A stretch of 48,977 nucleotides of DNA from an uncultured Clostridia bacterium (GTDB taxonomy: Bacteria; Bacillota; Clostridia; TANB77; CAG-508). The notes below the pieces were generated by a model that had not been told where the DNA came from, did no database searches, and saw only the letters and a program-made list of their open reading frames with translations. Location: NCBI GenBank assembly GCA_944389395.1, contig CALXME010000006.1, positions 1-48,977 on the forward strand, in the 5' to 3' direction. A program made the translations under genes and the position numbers. The first letter of the stretch is position 1. Each line of letters opens with the position of its first letter. Below, piece after piece: positions 35,830 through 46,287 of the stretch.

Positions 35830-36069
35830 TTGATTAATAATGGAAATATATATCATAGAATTAGAGCTTTACGAGAAGATCATGATTTAACACAAAAAGA
35901 AATTGCTAAAATTTTAAATATGTCTCAAACCGGTTATTCAAAATATGAAACTGGAGAAAATGATATTCCAACTAAAATTTTGATTCAGTTAGCAAAGTAT
36001 TATCATACTTCTGTTGATTATTTATTAGGAATTACTGATATTAATAAACCTTATGAGGAACAAAAATAG
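35830..36069 (+). CDS. XRE-family transcriptional regulator
   Basis: 79 residues, essentially one Cro/CI-type helix-turn-helix domain (LTQKEIAKILNMSQTGYSKYETG about 20-42) plus the usual IPTKILIQLAKYYHTSVDYLLG. The start is TTG with AGGGGTGAT upstream. It is transcribed divergently from the sortase operon and lies 220 nt from it, with two dyads in the sortase promoter, so it is probably the repressor of that operon. No effector domain is present. Confidence 0.9.
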   Translation: MINNGNIYHRIRALREDHDLTQKEIAKILNMSQTGYSKYETGENDIPTKILIQLAKYYHTSVDYLLGITDINKPYEEQK

Positions 36070-36106
36070 AGCACCATCAATTTGTAGTTTTTTGATGGTG
36101 TTCTAT
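36066..36106. terminator. Bidirectional terminator between XRE and WG-repeat genes
   Basis: ATAGAGCACCATCAA (36066-36080) pairs with TTGATGGTGTTCTAT (36092-36106), with A/T runs on both sides. It serves the convergent genes. Confidence 0.75.
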
Positions 36107-36124
36107 TTATAACTTCTTATTTTA

Positions 36125-37636
36125 TTACTCTACATTACTTTGTTCTTCAGCTGATTGTTGGTTTCCTTCTTGTTGTCCATTTTGTTGTTCATCATTATTG
36201 CTATTTTGTTCTCCATTGTTTTGTCCGTTATTTTCTTCTTCAGTTGTATTTGTGCTATTATTATTTTGGTTTATTTCATTGGCATTTAAAACAGTTCCAT
36301 TTTCATCTCTTGCCACTATACTCTGACTATCTAAATATTCTTCCACATCCAATTTATTATTATTATAAGTCATATAATAATGATTTTCTCCTGATTCAAT
36401 AGTTAAATAAATATCATCTGTAAGTGTTCCAATTAATACTCTTCCTGATGAATTTATTAATCCATATTTCTTATTAGAACAAGTAACAATAACATCATAA
36501 TTTGGTATTACTAATAAATTCATAGCATCTTTATTGCTAGAAGCAATATATCCAAAGCTATCATATTCTATGTTTACAACTAATTTTCCATTTTTATTAT
36601 ACAATCCCCATAATTTATCTTTACGTACAGGAATTAAATTGTTTACTAAAATATATCCATTTTTAATATCATTTTTTTCAAATTGGCTAGGATCAATTCC
36701 TATTTCATCATATTCTACATAAATTTTTATATTTCCTCTTGTATCAATAACTCCATATTTGTCATCTCTTTTTACTACATATAATCCGGCATCACTATCC
36801 ATTAATTCTATAGAATCATATATTAATTGCACTCTAGTATCTTTTGTTTTGGTAATAATTCCTACTTTTTTGTTGCTTTCAACTTTAAATTCTCCAGAGT
36901 TTGGTAGATATGTTATATTGTCATATTTTGCCTCTATTATTGTATTGCCAGTAGAAGCCTCTACTACTCCGTATTTATTATTTTCTTTGTCTTTTTTTAC
37001 AACCAACATATCTTGTAAAATAGCTTTTTGATTGGTAAAATCTTCACTTAATTCAACATATCCATAATCTAATACAACTGTAGAATATCCTTGTACTAAA
37101 TAAGGCAATGTAAGTATGGTAATTCTTTTTGCTGCTTCATTGTATTCAAAACTGACATTAAATGCCATTTCCATTCCTTCAGTTGTTGTATATAATATAC
37201 CATTTCTGGCTATAATTGGTTCATCTATATAAAAATATTCATAATTAGCATCTTTTTCTTGTAAGTTTAATTTATATATTTTATTAGAATTTAAAGAAAA
37301 ATTTGTTATTTCATTTTCACCTTGAATATAGCATTTACTTGGATCTTCTGATTTATCATTATATTCTCCATTATAACATTCATATCCTAAATAAGTTGCT
37401 ATTTCTTTAATTGGCACATATATTTTATCTCCATCAAATACTAACATTTGTTTCACTTTTTCATTTGATACTCCATCTATACTTAAACGTAAAGTATTTG
37501 ATTGAACATATACCATTGCAATAGCAACTCCTATTATAATAAGAATTATTAGTACTATACATACTAAAATTATTGTTGTTATTTTTTTTGATTTATCTTC
37601 TTTTTTTGGTTTAAAATTATCTTCTATTAAATTCAT
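36125..37636 (-). CDS. Membrane-anchored WG-repeat protein with copper-amine-oxidase-like N-domain
   Basis: 503 residues. An N-terminal membrane anchor (about 20-44) is followed by a Cu-amine-oxidase N-terminal/stalk-like domain (about 50-165, with YVPIKEIATYLGYE) and a run of WG beta-hairpin repeats (about 190-420), for example KYGVVEASTGNTIIEAKYD, KYGVIDTRGNIKIYVEYD and LWGLYNKNGKLVVNIEYD. The tail (about 440-503) is very rich in Asn, Gln and Glu. The role is unknown; WG repeats usually mediate binding at the cell surface. It starts 18 nt after tgt, so it may be co-transcribed with queA and tgt. Confidence 0.82.
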   Translation of the reverse strand: MNLIEDNFKPKKEDKSKKITTIILVCIVLIILIIIGVAIAMVYVQSNTLRLSIDGVSNEKVKQMLVFDGDKIYVPIKEIATYLGYECYNGEYNDKSEDPSKCYIQGENEITNFSLNSNKIYKLNLQEKDANYEYFYIDEPIIARNGILYTTTEGMEMAFNVSFEYNEAAKRITILTLPYLVQGYSTVVLDYGYVELSEDFTNQKAILQDMLVVKKDKENNKYGVVEASTGNTIIEAKYDNITYLPNSGEFKVESNKKVGIITKTKDTRVQLIYDSIELMDSDAGLYVVKRDDKYGVIDTRGNIKIYVEYDEIGIDPSQFEKNDIKNGYILVNNLIPVRKDKLWGLYNKNGKLVVNIEYDSFGYIASSNKDAMNLLVIPNYDVIVTCSNKKYGLINSSGRVLIGTLTDDIYLTIESGENHYYMTYNNNKLDVEEYLDSQSIVARDENGTVLNANEINQNNNSTNTTEEENNGQNNGEQNSNNDEQQNGQQEGNQQSAEEQSNVE

Positions 37637-37654
37637 TTGTACTCATCCCCTTTA

Positions 37655-38782
<1,128 letters not shown>

Positions 38783-38805
38783 TTATTTTCCTACCTTTCT
38801 TTTTT

Positions 38806-38896
38806 GGCATTGGTTCCAGGTTTGAATGCCAAATTTTTGGCATTGGTTCCAGGTTTGAATGCCAAATTTTTGGCATTGGTTCCAGGTTTGAATGCC
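38806..38896. repeat. Intercistronic palindromic repeat array 6 (queA-tgt)
   Basis: Three identical units (38806-38830, 38839-38863, 38872-38896) with identical 8-nt spacers, period 33, in the opposite orientation to arrays 3-5. It lies three nucleotides after the queA stop. Identity of the units suggests recent duplication. Confidence 0.92.
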
Positions 38897-38899
38897 AAC

Positions 38900-39922
38900 T
38901 TACATAATAAACATCGCATCTCCAAAACTAAAGAATCGATATTTTTCTTTGACAGCTTCCTGATAAGCTTTCATAATATATTCTCTTCCTGCTAGTGCAG
39001 ATACTAACATTAATAATGTAGATTCTGGTAAATGGAAGTTTGTAACTAAAGCATCTAGACATTTAAAGTGATATCCTGGATAAATAAAAATTTGTGTATC
39101 TCCTTCTGTAGGTTTTACCATTCCTTTATCATCTGCAATGGTTTCTAATACTCTACAGGATGTTGTCCCTACTGCTATTACTCTTTTTCCATTCTGCTTT
39201 GCTTGGTTTATTTTATCCGCGTCTTCTTGTTTGATGTAGAAATGCTCTGAATGCATTTCATGATTTTCAACTGTTTCTTCTTTTACTGGTCTAAAAGTTC
39301 CTATCCCCACATGTAAAGTCACATTTGCAATAGATATTCCTTTTTTTTGTATTTCTTCTAATAATTCTGGTGTAAAATGTAATCCTGCTGTTGGTGCTGC
39401 TGCTGATCCTTCATATTTTGCATACACTGTTTGATATCTATCTTTTTCTTTTAGTTCTTCGTGTATATATGGTGGTAATGGCATTAATCCGATTTGGTCT
39501 AAAATTTCATTGAAAATTCCTTGATACTCAAACTGTACTTTTCTAGTTCCTCCTGGCATTACTTCTAATATATTTGCTTTTAATAGTCCATCTTTGAAAA
39601 TCACCTTAGTTCCCACATGTAGTTTGTTTCCTGGACGTACAATACATTCCCATATATCGCCTTCAAGATTATTTAATAATAAGAATTCAACATTTGCTCC
39701 TGTTTCTTTTTTTCCATATAATCTTGCTGGTAATACTTTTGTATTGTTTCTTACTAAAACATCTCCTGGTTCTAAATAATCAATAATATCTTTAAAGATT
39801 TTGTGTTCTATTGTTTGTTTTTTTCTCTCTAACACCATTAATTTAGATTCATCTCTTTTTTTAATTGGTGTTTGTGCAATTAGTTCTTCTGGTAAACCAT
39901 ATTTAAAATCTGATACTTTCAA
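38900..39922 (-). CDS. queA: S-adenosylmethionine:tRNA ribosyltransferase-isomerase
   Basis: 340 residues. It adds the cyclopentane-precursor ribosyl group from SAM to preQ1-34, giving epoxyqueuosine. Typical blocks: [63 protein letters not shown] and [16 protein letters not shown]. It lies upstream of tgt in the usual order. Confidence 0.97.
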   Translation of the reverse strand: MKVSDFKYGLPEELIAQTPIKKRDESKLMVLERKKQTIEHKIFKDIIDYLEPGDVLVRNNTKVLPARLYGKKETGANVEFLLLNNLEGDIWECIVRPGNKLHVGTKVIFKDGLLKANILEVMPGGTRKVQFEYQGIFNEILDQIGLMPLPPYIHEELKEKDRYQTVYAKYEGSAAAPTAGLHFTPELLEEIQKKGISIANVTLHVGIGTFRPVKEETVENHEMHSEHFYIKQEDADKINQAKQNGKRVIAVGTTSCRVLETIADDKGMVKPTEGDTQIFIYPGYHFKCLDALVTNFHLPESTLLMLVSALAGREYIMKAYQEAVKEKYRFFSFGDAMFIM

Positions 39923-39976
39923 TGTTTTCTGCTCCTTTATTTACTATTTCGTTTTCATTATTTTTTCCTATCATAT

Positions 39977-41305
39977 TTATGTTACAATACTTTTTACATT
40001 ATTTATAATATGATAAAAAAGTTCTCTTATTTCTTCTATGATATTTTCCGGTTCTTTAAAATGAGCTAAAGAATATGTATATTCAAAATTACTCCTTTTG
40101 GCAGGTTTTAAGGCATAGATTTCTTTTGGTAATCCTATTTTTCCTTGTTCTGTATTGATATTTTGATTCATGTAGTCTTGGTACCATTTTTTCTGTCCAT
40201 ATACTACTTCATTTTGATATCCATATTTTTCGTAATCGTGTAATGAAGGAATTTGATAACCATATTCTTCTGCATTTCTTTCTAAAGAGTGTAAAAATTC
40301 ATGTAAAAAAACTTCTTCTGGAAATTCATTTATTCCTCTACTATATTTGTATATATAACTTTGAGAATCATTTGGCAAACGTATATTAGAAAATCCAATT
40401 CCATAATAATCCATAGATCCTAATCCTATCCAATCATTGATTTCAATATCTGCTTGATGTTCTTCATCTCCTAATCTTACAATTGCAAAAATATGGTCAT
40501 AATCTTTTTGGCTTATGAGATTTTTTATTTGCTTTTCAATATCTTCTGGTGCTACATAATATCCAAATTCATTGTCATAAGATAAACTCATAATTGGTGT
40601 TTCTATTTCATATATATCACAGTTTGCTGTCATTTTTTGTTCTGATAGTTCTTGCGTTGAATTTTCAAATCGTTTTATTGTATCTGTAATAGTAGATATA
40701 TCGTTTTGATTAATTGTTAATTCTATTTCTTTTTGATTAATAGTAACATTAGTATTTCTAAAAAATAAACATGCAAAGTTCCAATTTGTATCTTCTTTTG
40801 TAATTCCTTCTTCTATTGTGATATCTGAAAACCAAACTTCTCCTTTAGCTTTACCTAGATATCCACCTAGTCTAAATCCGATTTCTACTTTTTCTCTATT
40901 TTTGCTATTAAATATTAGTTCTATTTTTTGCCAGTCATTGGTTCCTGTTAAAGCAATTGATCTTTCTGTTGTGTCTGGAATTGCAATTTGTGCTCCTATT
41001 CCTGTTTTTTGTTCTTCTGCTTGTATTTGATTTGTTTTTACAATACAAGATACTTTATATGGTGTGTTTTTGTTTACCTGTATTTCTTTTGAAAACATAG
41101 CGTCATTATATTCATTTGTTGCTATTTTGTAACTTCTTTGATTAGAATATTTTATATTATTATCTCTTTTAAAGTCTGCTGTGTATAAATTAGATTCTTT
41201 TCTAATAAAATCATTGAAATTATTTTCTTGATAAAACTGGTATGCAAAGTATAGCATACACAATAAAACAATTATTGTAATTCCATTTTTTATATGCTTT
41301 TTCAT
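39977..41305 (-). CDS. Membrane-anchored zinc-peptidase-like protein with carbohydrate-binding-type N-domain
   Basis: 442 residues, no named family recognised. An N-terminal anchor (about 9-26) is followed by a beta-rich domain (about 45-170; YKVSCIVKT, DWQKIELIF, GEVWFSDITIEEG) resembling carbohydrate-binding jelly rolls. The C-terminal half carries HEFLHSLERNAEEYG, an HExxH zinc motif with a Glu further on, as in gluzincin-type peptidases. It probably acts on the outside of the cell. It lies between a terminator and queA. Confidence 0.7.
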   Translation of the reverse strand: MKKHIKNGITIIVLLCMLYFAYQFYQENNFNDFIRKESNLYTADFKRDNNIKYSNQRSYKIATNEYNDAMFSKEIQVNKNTPYKVSCIVKTNQIQAEEQKTGIGAQIAIPDTTERSIALTGTNDWQKIELIFNSKNREKVEIGFRLGGYLGKAKGEVWFSDITIEEGITKEDTNWNFACLFFRNTNVTINQKEIELTINQNDISTITDTIKRFENSTQELSEQKMTANCDIYEIETPIMSLSYDNEFGYYVAPEDIEKQIKNLISQKDYDHIFAIVRLGDEEHQADIEINDWIGLGSMDYYGIGFSNIRLPNDSQSYIYKYSRGINEFPEEVFLHEFLHSLERNAEEYGYQIPSLHDYEKYGYQNEVVYGQKKWYQDYMNQNINTEQGKIGLPKEIYALKPAKRSNFEYTYSLAHFKEPENIIEEIRELFYHIINNVKSIVT

Positions 41306-41381
41306 TTCTTTTCCTTTTCTTTATGTTTTTTTCTTTTTTATTATATATGATTTTAAAAAAGATATCAATGGAAAATAAATA

Positions 41382-41406
41382 AAAACCCAAGCTTTTCTTG
41401 AGTTTT
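41382..41406 (-). terminator. Terminator of the GT2 gene
   Basis: On the minus strand AAAACTCAAG pairs with CTTGGGTTTT across a 5-nt loop and is followed by a T-rich run, just after the glycosyltransferase stop. Confidence 0.75.
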
Positions 41407-41416
41407 CTATTTATTT

Positions 41417-42673
41417 TTATATTTTTTCTACTACTTCTGATGTTTCAGATACATCTGTAATTTTAATATCTCTAACATGATTAATTTTTTCCCAAGTTGT
41501 TTCTCGTTTAAATAAACATTTAAAGTTAATTAATAACCAAGATCCCATAAATAATGGATAACATAGTAATCCTTTTACCATTGGCTTTATTGGTCTTCTA
41601 TCTAATAACATGACAATTAGTGCTGTTCCAATTGGTAGTAAAAATGTTGGAATTAGATATCTTAATATGTTTATAACTAGTTCTGTTTCTGTCATACCAT
41701 TTCCTGCATACATTAAAAAGTTAGTTGCTAATAATATTAATGTGATAACAAACATTGGTATACTTCCTACTATATATAATAACCCGTCAAAATTCATCAT
41801 TGTTTTATTTTGTTTTGTAGCTTGTGCTAGTGGTTTTGCATATTCTTTAATACATTGTATATGTCCTACTGTCCATCTGCTTCTTTGTGACCAAGATTGT
41901 TTAAATCCTGTTGGTTGTTCATCATAACAAATAGCATCTGTTGCCCATCCTAATTTTTTTCCTGCAATAATTCTTTTTAAAGAAAACTCTATGTCTTCTG
42001 TTAATGTAACTGTATCCCATCCTTGTGGTTTTATTACATCAAATCTTACCATAAATCCTGTTCCATTTAATAATGGTGATAGTCCTAAATTGTATCTCGC
42101 TAGATGATAGAATCTATGCATTGTCCAGTAGAATAAAGCATATCCTGATGAAATCCAGTTATCTGATGGATTTTTGATATCTCTATATCCTTGAACTACA
42201 TCTTCTCCTTGACATAGTTTTTTATTCATATTTTTAATAAAATCTTTGTCTACGATGTTATCTGCATCAAAAACAAAGAATGCATCATATGGAGCATTTT
42301 CTTTGATTTTTTGTTGTAAAAACCAATTTAGTGCATATCCTTTTGTTTTCTTTGTTTCATCAAATCTTTCATACACAATTGCTCCTGCTTGTTTTGCAAC
42401 TTTGGCTGTGTTATCTGTACAATTATCTGCAATCACATATATATCATATAAGTCTTTATTATATGTTTGCTTTTTTAAACTTTCTATCAAATTTACTACA
42501 ACTGTTTCTTCATTATGTGCTGGTATTATTGCCATAAATCTGTGGTCTTTTTTAATTTTTAATGGTTTGTCTTTTAATTTTACTAATGAGCATAAACTTA
42601 CCATGATTTGATATAACCAGAATATGGTTATTGTCCATACTAATGCTTCTCTTAGTATATATAAATAATCCAT
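41417..42673 (-). CDS. Membrane glycosyltransferase, family 2 (processive type)
   Basis: 418 residues. One N-terminal membrane helix (about 7-28), then a GT-A domain: AIIPAHNEE, DNCTDNT, the DxD-type FDADN, TEDIEFSLKR and the processivity motif QRSRWTVGH. Three or more C-terminal helices (about 300-390) follow. This is the layout of synthases that extrude a polysaccharide such as poly-GlcNAc, hyaluronan or cellulose-like polymers. No accessory export genes are adjacent, so the polymer is not known. It ends at its own terminator. Confidence 0.88.
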   Translation of the reverse strand: MDYLYILREALVWTITIFWLYQIMVSLCSLVKLKDKPLKIKKDHRFMAIIPAHNEETVVVNLIESLKKQTYNKDLYDIYVIADNCTDNTAKVAKQAGAIVYERFDETKKTKGYALNWFLQQKIKENAPYDAFFVFDADNIVDKDFIKNMNKKLCQGEDVVQGYRDIKNPSDNWISSGYALFYWTMHRFYHLARYNLGLSPLLNGTGFMVRFDVIKPQGWDTVTLTEDIEFSLKRIIAGKKLGWATDAICYDEQPTGFKQSWSQRSRWTVGHIQCIKEYAKPLAQATKQNKTMMNFDGLLYIVGSIPMFVITLILLATNFLMYAGNGMTETELVINILRYLIPTFLLPIGTALIVMLLDRRPIKPMVKGLLCYPLFMGSWLLINFKCLFKRETTWEKINHVRDIKITDVSETSEVVEKI

Positions 42674-42797
42674 TTTTTTACCTCTCTTTTTAATAATATT
42701 AGTACTATATTATTATGCCATCTTTATTATTATACTATTATTGGCAATTTATTGCAATATTTTTTTGAATTTTTATTAAAAATGTTTTTAAAATGTT

Positions 42798-44384
42798 TTA
42801 TCTGCTTCTATTATTTGCTCTTGGATCTTCAAATTCTTCATCTAGTTCATTTATAACTTCTTCTGGCTTTTTGTCATCTTTTTTCTTCTCTCCAAATTTT
42901 TCTTTTACAAATTCACTATCTGGTTTTCCGTCTTTATAAAATCCCCATCTAGTAGCTAATTGATTATAACTTACTTTTTCTCCATCTGATAATTCTATAT
43001 ATTCCTCTTGTTGCTGTGGATGCGCATGTGATTTCGTATCTTTTTTGCCATCTAAATCTTCTACCTCTTTTTCTTCACAATCTGGATGTTTCTTTTCATG
43101 TTTTGTAATTTCTTGATATCCTTCTTCTACAGAGCGATATCCGTCATTATATTCTTGTGCTAATTTTAATGTATCTATATCAGTTCCTTCGACTGGATTT
43201 TTTGCATTTGAAGTTTCTAATTGTCTATCTAAACTTTTATTTCCTTCTATTCCTTTTCCTCCAATTGTTTTTCTTGGTGAATGATATACTTCTACTTCTC
43301 CATATTGTGCTTTTTCAATTCCTATTGTTCCTTCTCCTAGTTTTAGTCTTGTTAAAACATCTCCTTTTTGTACTTTGTCATTTTGTTTTACTTGATAATT
43401 ACTTTCAATTGGGTTTGTTCCTTCTTGTGTGTCATTTTCTAAATCAAGTGTTTTTACATTTCCTTGTTTTGTTATTATTACTGTTTCATATCTTGAACTA
43501 TGACCTTGTTCTTTTTGTCCTTTTTCATTTTTTAGATTTTTTAAATCATCTGATTCTACTATCCCCATGCTTAAAGCTTCGTCACCATCTTTTAATTTAG
43601 GCATTTTTTGGTTATCTTTTATTACTTGTCCAAGAGTACTCATGTCTGTTACTCTTGTATCCATATCTACCTCTTGTTTTATGTTGATGTCTTTTATTTT
43701 ATTTTGCTTTGGTTGCTGTTTTTTTATTTGCTGTTTTTGTAATCTTTCTTTTTCCTTGTTATTGTTTTTTGCCTTTTCCTTTTTTTGTTCTTTTATTATA
43801 TTTTGTTTTATCTCTTTGTTATAACTTACTTTTTGTTTTACTCCTCGTTCCTGTATTTGCAATTTTTGAGCTATTTCCCATATTTTGATTCTTTCTAAAA
43901 ATTGTTTTAACTCTTCTTTTTCTGTGGGAGATATTTTATTTTTTTGCTCTGTTTCCTTAATGTTTGCTGATACTGCATTTTCTAATGTATCTTGTCTGAA
44001 TATAATTGTTTCCCCTGGCATTTTGGGAGTATATACACCAATTAATTCTAAATAGTAATATTTAAAGTATTCTTCTTCTTTTTTGATAATAATCTCTTTC
44101 TCTTTATCTTGTATTTTTATTTGTCCTATAATTTGTATGTTTTTTTGTTGTTGTTTCATTATTTCTATTGTTTTTAATATATTTACTTGTTTTATCAATT
44201 CTAGTATTTGTTTTTTTGTTATATTATTATCTAATTGCTTTTTGAATACAATTTCTTGCTCTGTCATTTGTGGAAGATATGCTCCTATTAATTCTAATGT
44301 GTAATATTTGAATAGCTCTCCTTCTTCTTTTAATATTATTTCTTTTTGTTTTCCTTCTATAATTACTTTGCCTAAAACTTGCAT
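42798..44384 (-). CDS. Unknown charged protein with duplicated N-terminal module
   Basis: 528 residues, not recognised. The N-terminus contains two related modules (about 1-45 and 83-130) sharing the pattern GxxxIxxKxKEIIxKxEExxFKYYxLELIGxYxPxM. A long Lys/Gln/Glu-rich stretch (about 165-250) looks disordered or coiled. The C-terminal half contains Gly-rich turns and SDGEKVSYNQLATRWGFYKDGKPDSEFV. No signal peptide. It lies 80 nt after the acidic coiled-coil gene and may form an operon with it. Confidence 0.6.
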   Translation of the reverse strand: MQVLGKVIIEGKQKEIILKEEGELFKYYTLELIGAYLPQMTEQEIVFKKQLDNNITKKQILELIKQVNILKTIEIMKQQQKNIQIIGQIKIQDKEKEIIIKKEEEYFKYYYLELIGVYTPKMPGETIIFRQDTLENAVSANIKETEQKNKISPTEKEELKQFLERIKIWEIAQKLQIQERGVKQKVSYNKEIKQNIIKEQKKEKAKNNNKEKERLQKQQIKKQQPKQNKIKDINIKQEVDMDTRVTDMSTLGQVIKDNQKMPKLKDGDEALSMGIVESDDLKNLKNEKGQKEQGHSSRYETVIITKQGNVKTLDLENDTQEGTNPIESNYQVKQNDKVQKGDVLTRLKLGEGTIGIEKAQYGEVEVYHSPRKTIGGKGIEGNKSLDRQLETSNAKNPVEGTDIDTLKLAQEYNDGYRSVEEGYQEITKHEKKHPDCEEKEVEDLDGKKDTKSHAHPQQQEEYIELSDGEKVSYNQLATRWGFYKDGKPDSEFVKEKFGEKKKDDKKPEEVINELDEEFEDPRANNRSR

Positions 44385-44464
44385 TTATTTTACTCCTTTT
44401 TAGGTGTGTTTTCTTTGAATTTGCAACAAGTATTAAAATAAGATAAATATTTGAATTATGTTTA

Positions 44465-46192
44465 TTATTTCTTTTTGTTTTTGAAAAATTTGTTTAAAAG
44501 CCCTTTTGATTCTTCTTCATCTTCTTTTACTTTTGTATTTTTTCTTTTTGATGATTGTTTTTTTTCTATTTTTTTATTTTCAATATCACTATATTCCTCT
44601 GTTTCATTTTCATCCTTCCAGATATTTTCTTCATCCCATTCATCATCATCATATTCGTTTTCTTCATATTCATCATCTAATTCTTCTTCATATTCGTTAT
44701 CCCAGTCATCATTATCATATTCATCATCCTCATCATATTCATCATCATCTTCTTCGTATTCATCATCATATTCGTCGTCATCATATTCGTCGTCTAACTC
44801 TTCTTCATATTCGTTATCCCAATCATCATCGTCGTATTCATCATCATCTTCTTCGTACTCATCGTCATATTCTTCTTCATCTTCTTCATAATCGTTATAT
44901 TCATCTTCTTCGTAGTTATCTTCTTCGTCTTCAAATATCTTAATATTTTGATTTCTACTATTAGTATTTTCTATTGTTAATAGTTTTTCTGTTTTTTCTG
45001 TTTCTTCTATTCTAAGTTCAGACAAGTCTTTTGCGAATTTTTCACTAACTTCTTCTTGAAATACATTATATATGTTTTTTATGCCTTCTATTCTCCAATA
45101 ATTTGAGTTAATAACTGTTCCCATTGGTATTTTTATATGGTTTATTTCTTCTTCGAAATTTCTTTCTTTATCTTCTATTTCTTTTAAATATGTTTTATTA
45201 TATAACTCTTTATATGCTTTTTTTGTAGATTTTCCTGCTATTTCTCTTAAAATTAGTTCATATAAGTTAGAAATTTGAGTCATGTCTGTTTCAAAATTAT
45301 GGCATGCTTCTTCCATCATTTTTTGATGTGCTTTTATCCCATTAATTGCTACCATTCTTTCATTATCTAAAAATCCAACTATATATTCTTTTTCTGCTTT
45401 TAAAAAAGCCAATTTAACATCCATATCCCTTAAAGTTTTTTGGTATCTCGCCAATTTTAAATTATCATTTTCTATTTCTTGTAATATTTTTTTCAATTTT
45501 TCATAAATATTCAAATAACATTCTATTTCTTTTTCTGCAATTTTTATTCTTGCTTCTGCTGCTCTTTGCATAGCGTCTACATAAAATTCCACTTTTTCAT
45601 TTTTACCATTTTTCATTAAAATCTGATATACTTCATATTCTATTGTTTCTTTTTCTGTATTTAAGAATGTTCTTGCATTTTGTATATCTTCTTGATTTAG
45701 TTCTTGGAACATTTTAGTAACTTTTTGGATAAATGTTACATGATTTGTTTCAGCAATCCTTTTTTCTTTTGCACACTTATTCCTTTGTATTTGTTGTTTA
45801 GTAAAAATCTCTAATGATTCTATAAATTCTATCCTTAAATTTTTTAGTTCTTCATTATTTTTATCTAATGTATTTTCTATTTTCTCCAATTTGTTTTCTA
45901 ATGTAGAAGGGTTTTCGTCCAATAGATTAAATAATCTATTTCTCTCTTCTTCTAATTTTTCATTTGCCGCACATAATTTTTCTTGTTTCTTTTGTATGAT
46001 TTGTATTTTTTGAGCAATTTCATCAAATTCTTGAATTATATTTTCTTCTTCTGAAATTGCTATTTGATATTTTTCTAGCTCTTCTAATAAATCACTAAAA
46101 TTTATATAATTAGTTTTTAGATTATTGGGTTTATCAAATCCAAATTTTTTTTCAAAATATCTTTCTAGTACAATTGCATTTCTCTCATACAT
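44465..46192 (-). CDS. Unknown coiled-coil protein with long Asp/Glu/Tyr-rich tail
   Basis: 575 residues from the ATG at 46192, chosen because GGAGGG lies just upstream; the frame is open to 46207. Residues 1-400 are almost wholly helical and rich in Lys/Glu, with several likely coiled coils. A tail of about 110 residues (encoded near 44590-44935) consists of Asp, Glu and Tyr with Trp-Asp-Asn blocks, including two nearly identical copies of WDNEYEEELDDEY. The very C-terminus turns basic (KGLLNKFFKNKKK). The acidic tail may bind cations or a basic partner. No family recognised. Confidence 0.65.
   Translation of the reverse strand: MYERNAIVLERYFEKKFGFDKPNNLKTNYINFSDLLEELEKYQIAISEEENIIQEFDEIAQKIQIIQKKQEKLCAANEKLEEERNRLFNLLDENPSTLENKLEKIENTLDKNNEELKNLRIEFIESLEIFTKQQIQRNKCAKEKRIAETNHVTFIQKVTKMFQELNQEDIQNARTFLNTEKETIEYEVYQILMKNGKNEKVEFYVDAMQRAAEARIKIAEKEIECYLNIYEKLKKILQEIENDNLKLARYQKTLRDMDVKLAFLKAEKEYIVGFLDNERMVAINGIKAHQKMMEEACHNFETDMTQISNLYELILREIAGKSTKKAYKELYNKTYLKEIEDKERNFEEEINHIKIPMGTVINSNYWRIEGIKNIYNVFQEEVSEKFAKDLSELRIEETEKTEKLLTIENTNSRNQNIKIFEDEEDNYEEDEYNDYEEDEEEYDDEYEEDDDEYDDDDWDNEYEEELDDEYDDDEYDDEYEEDDDEYDEDDEYDNDDWDNEYEEELDDEYEENEYDDDEWDEENIWKDENETEEYSDIENKKIEKKQSSKRKNTKVKEDEEESKGLLNKFFKNKKK
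44630..44925. repeat. Degenerate tandem repeat encoding the acidic tail
   Basis: A short-period TCATCA/TTCTTC/ATATTC-type repeat with a larger duplication (two copies of a block containing TTCATATTCGTTATCCCA, about 120 nt apart). It is prone to length change and to assembly error. Confidence 0.7.
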
Positions 46193-46287
46193 AATATCCC
46201 TCCACATTTTTTGTTTATTATATAAAATATATTAAAAAAAGTCCAGTTCTTCTTGAATATTATTGAATATCTTGAAATAAAAAAATT

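Noticed and set aside
38804..38898. Short regular repeats resembling a CRISPR array
   Set aside because: Spacers are identical 8-nt A/T runs, the units are palindromic, there are only two or three units per locus and no cas genes. They belong to the intercistronic repeat family.
39923..39976. preQ1 riboswitch before queA-tgt
   Set aside because: The short AT-rich gap has no C-rich loop or pseudoknot pattern.
44451..44943. Plus-strand Ser/Tyr-rich and His-rich open frames opposite the acidic tail
   Set aside because: They are the reverse translation of the Asp/Glu repeat and have no ribosome site.
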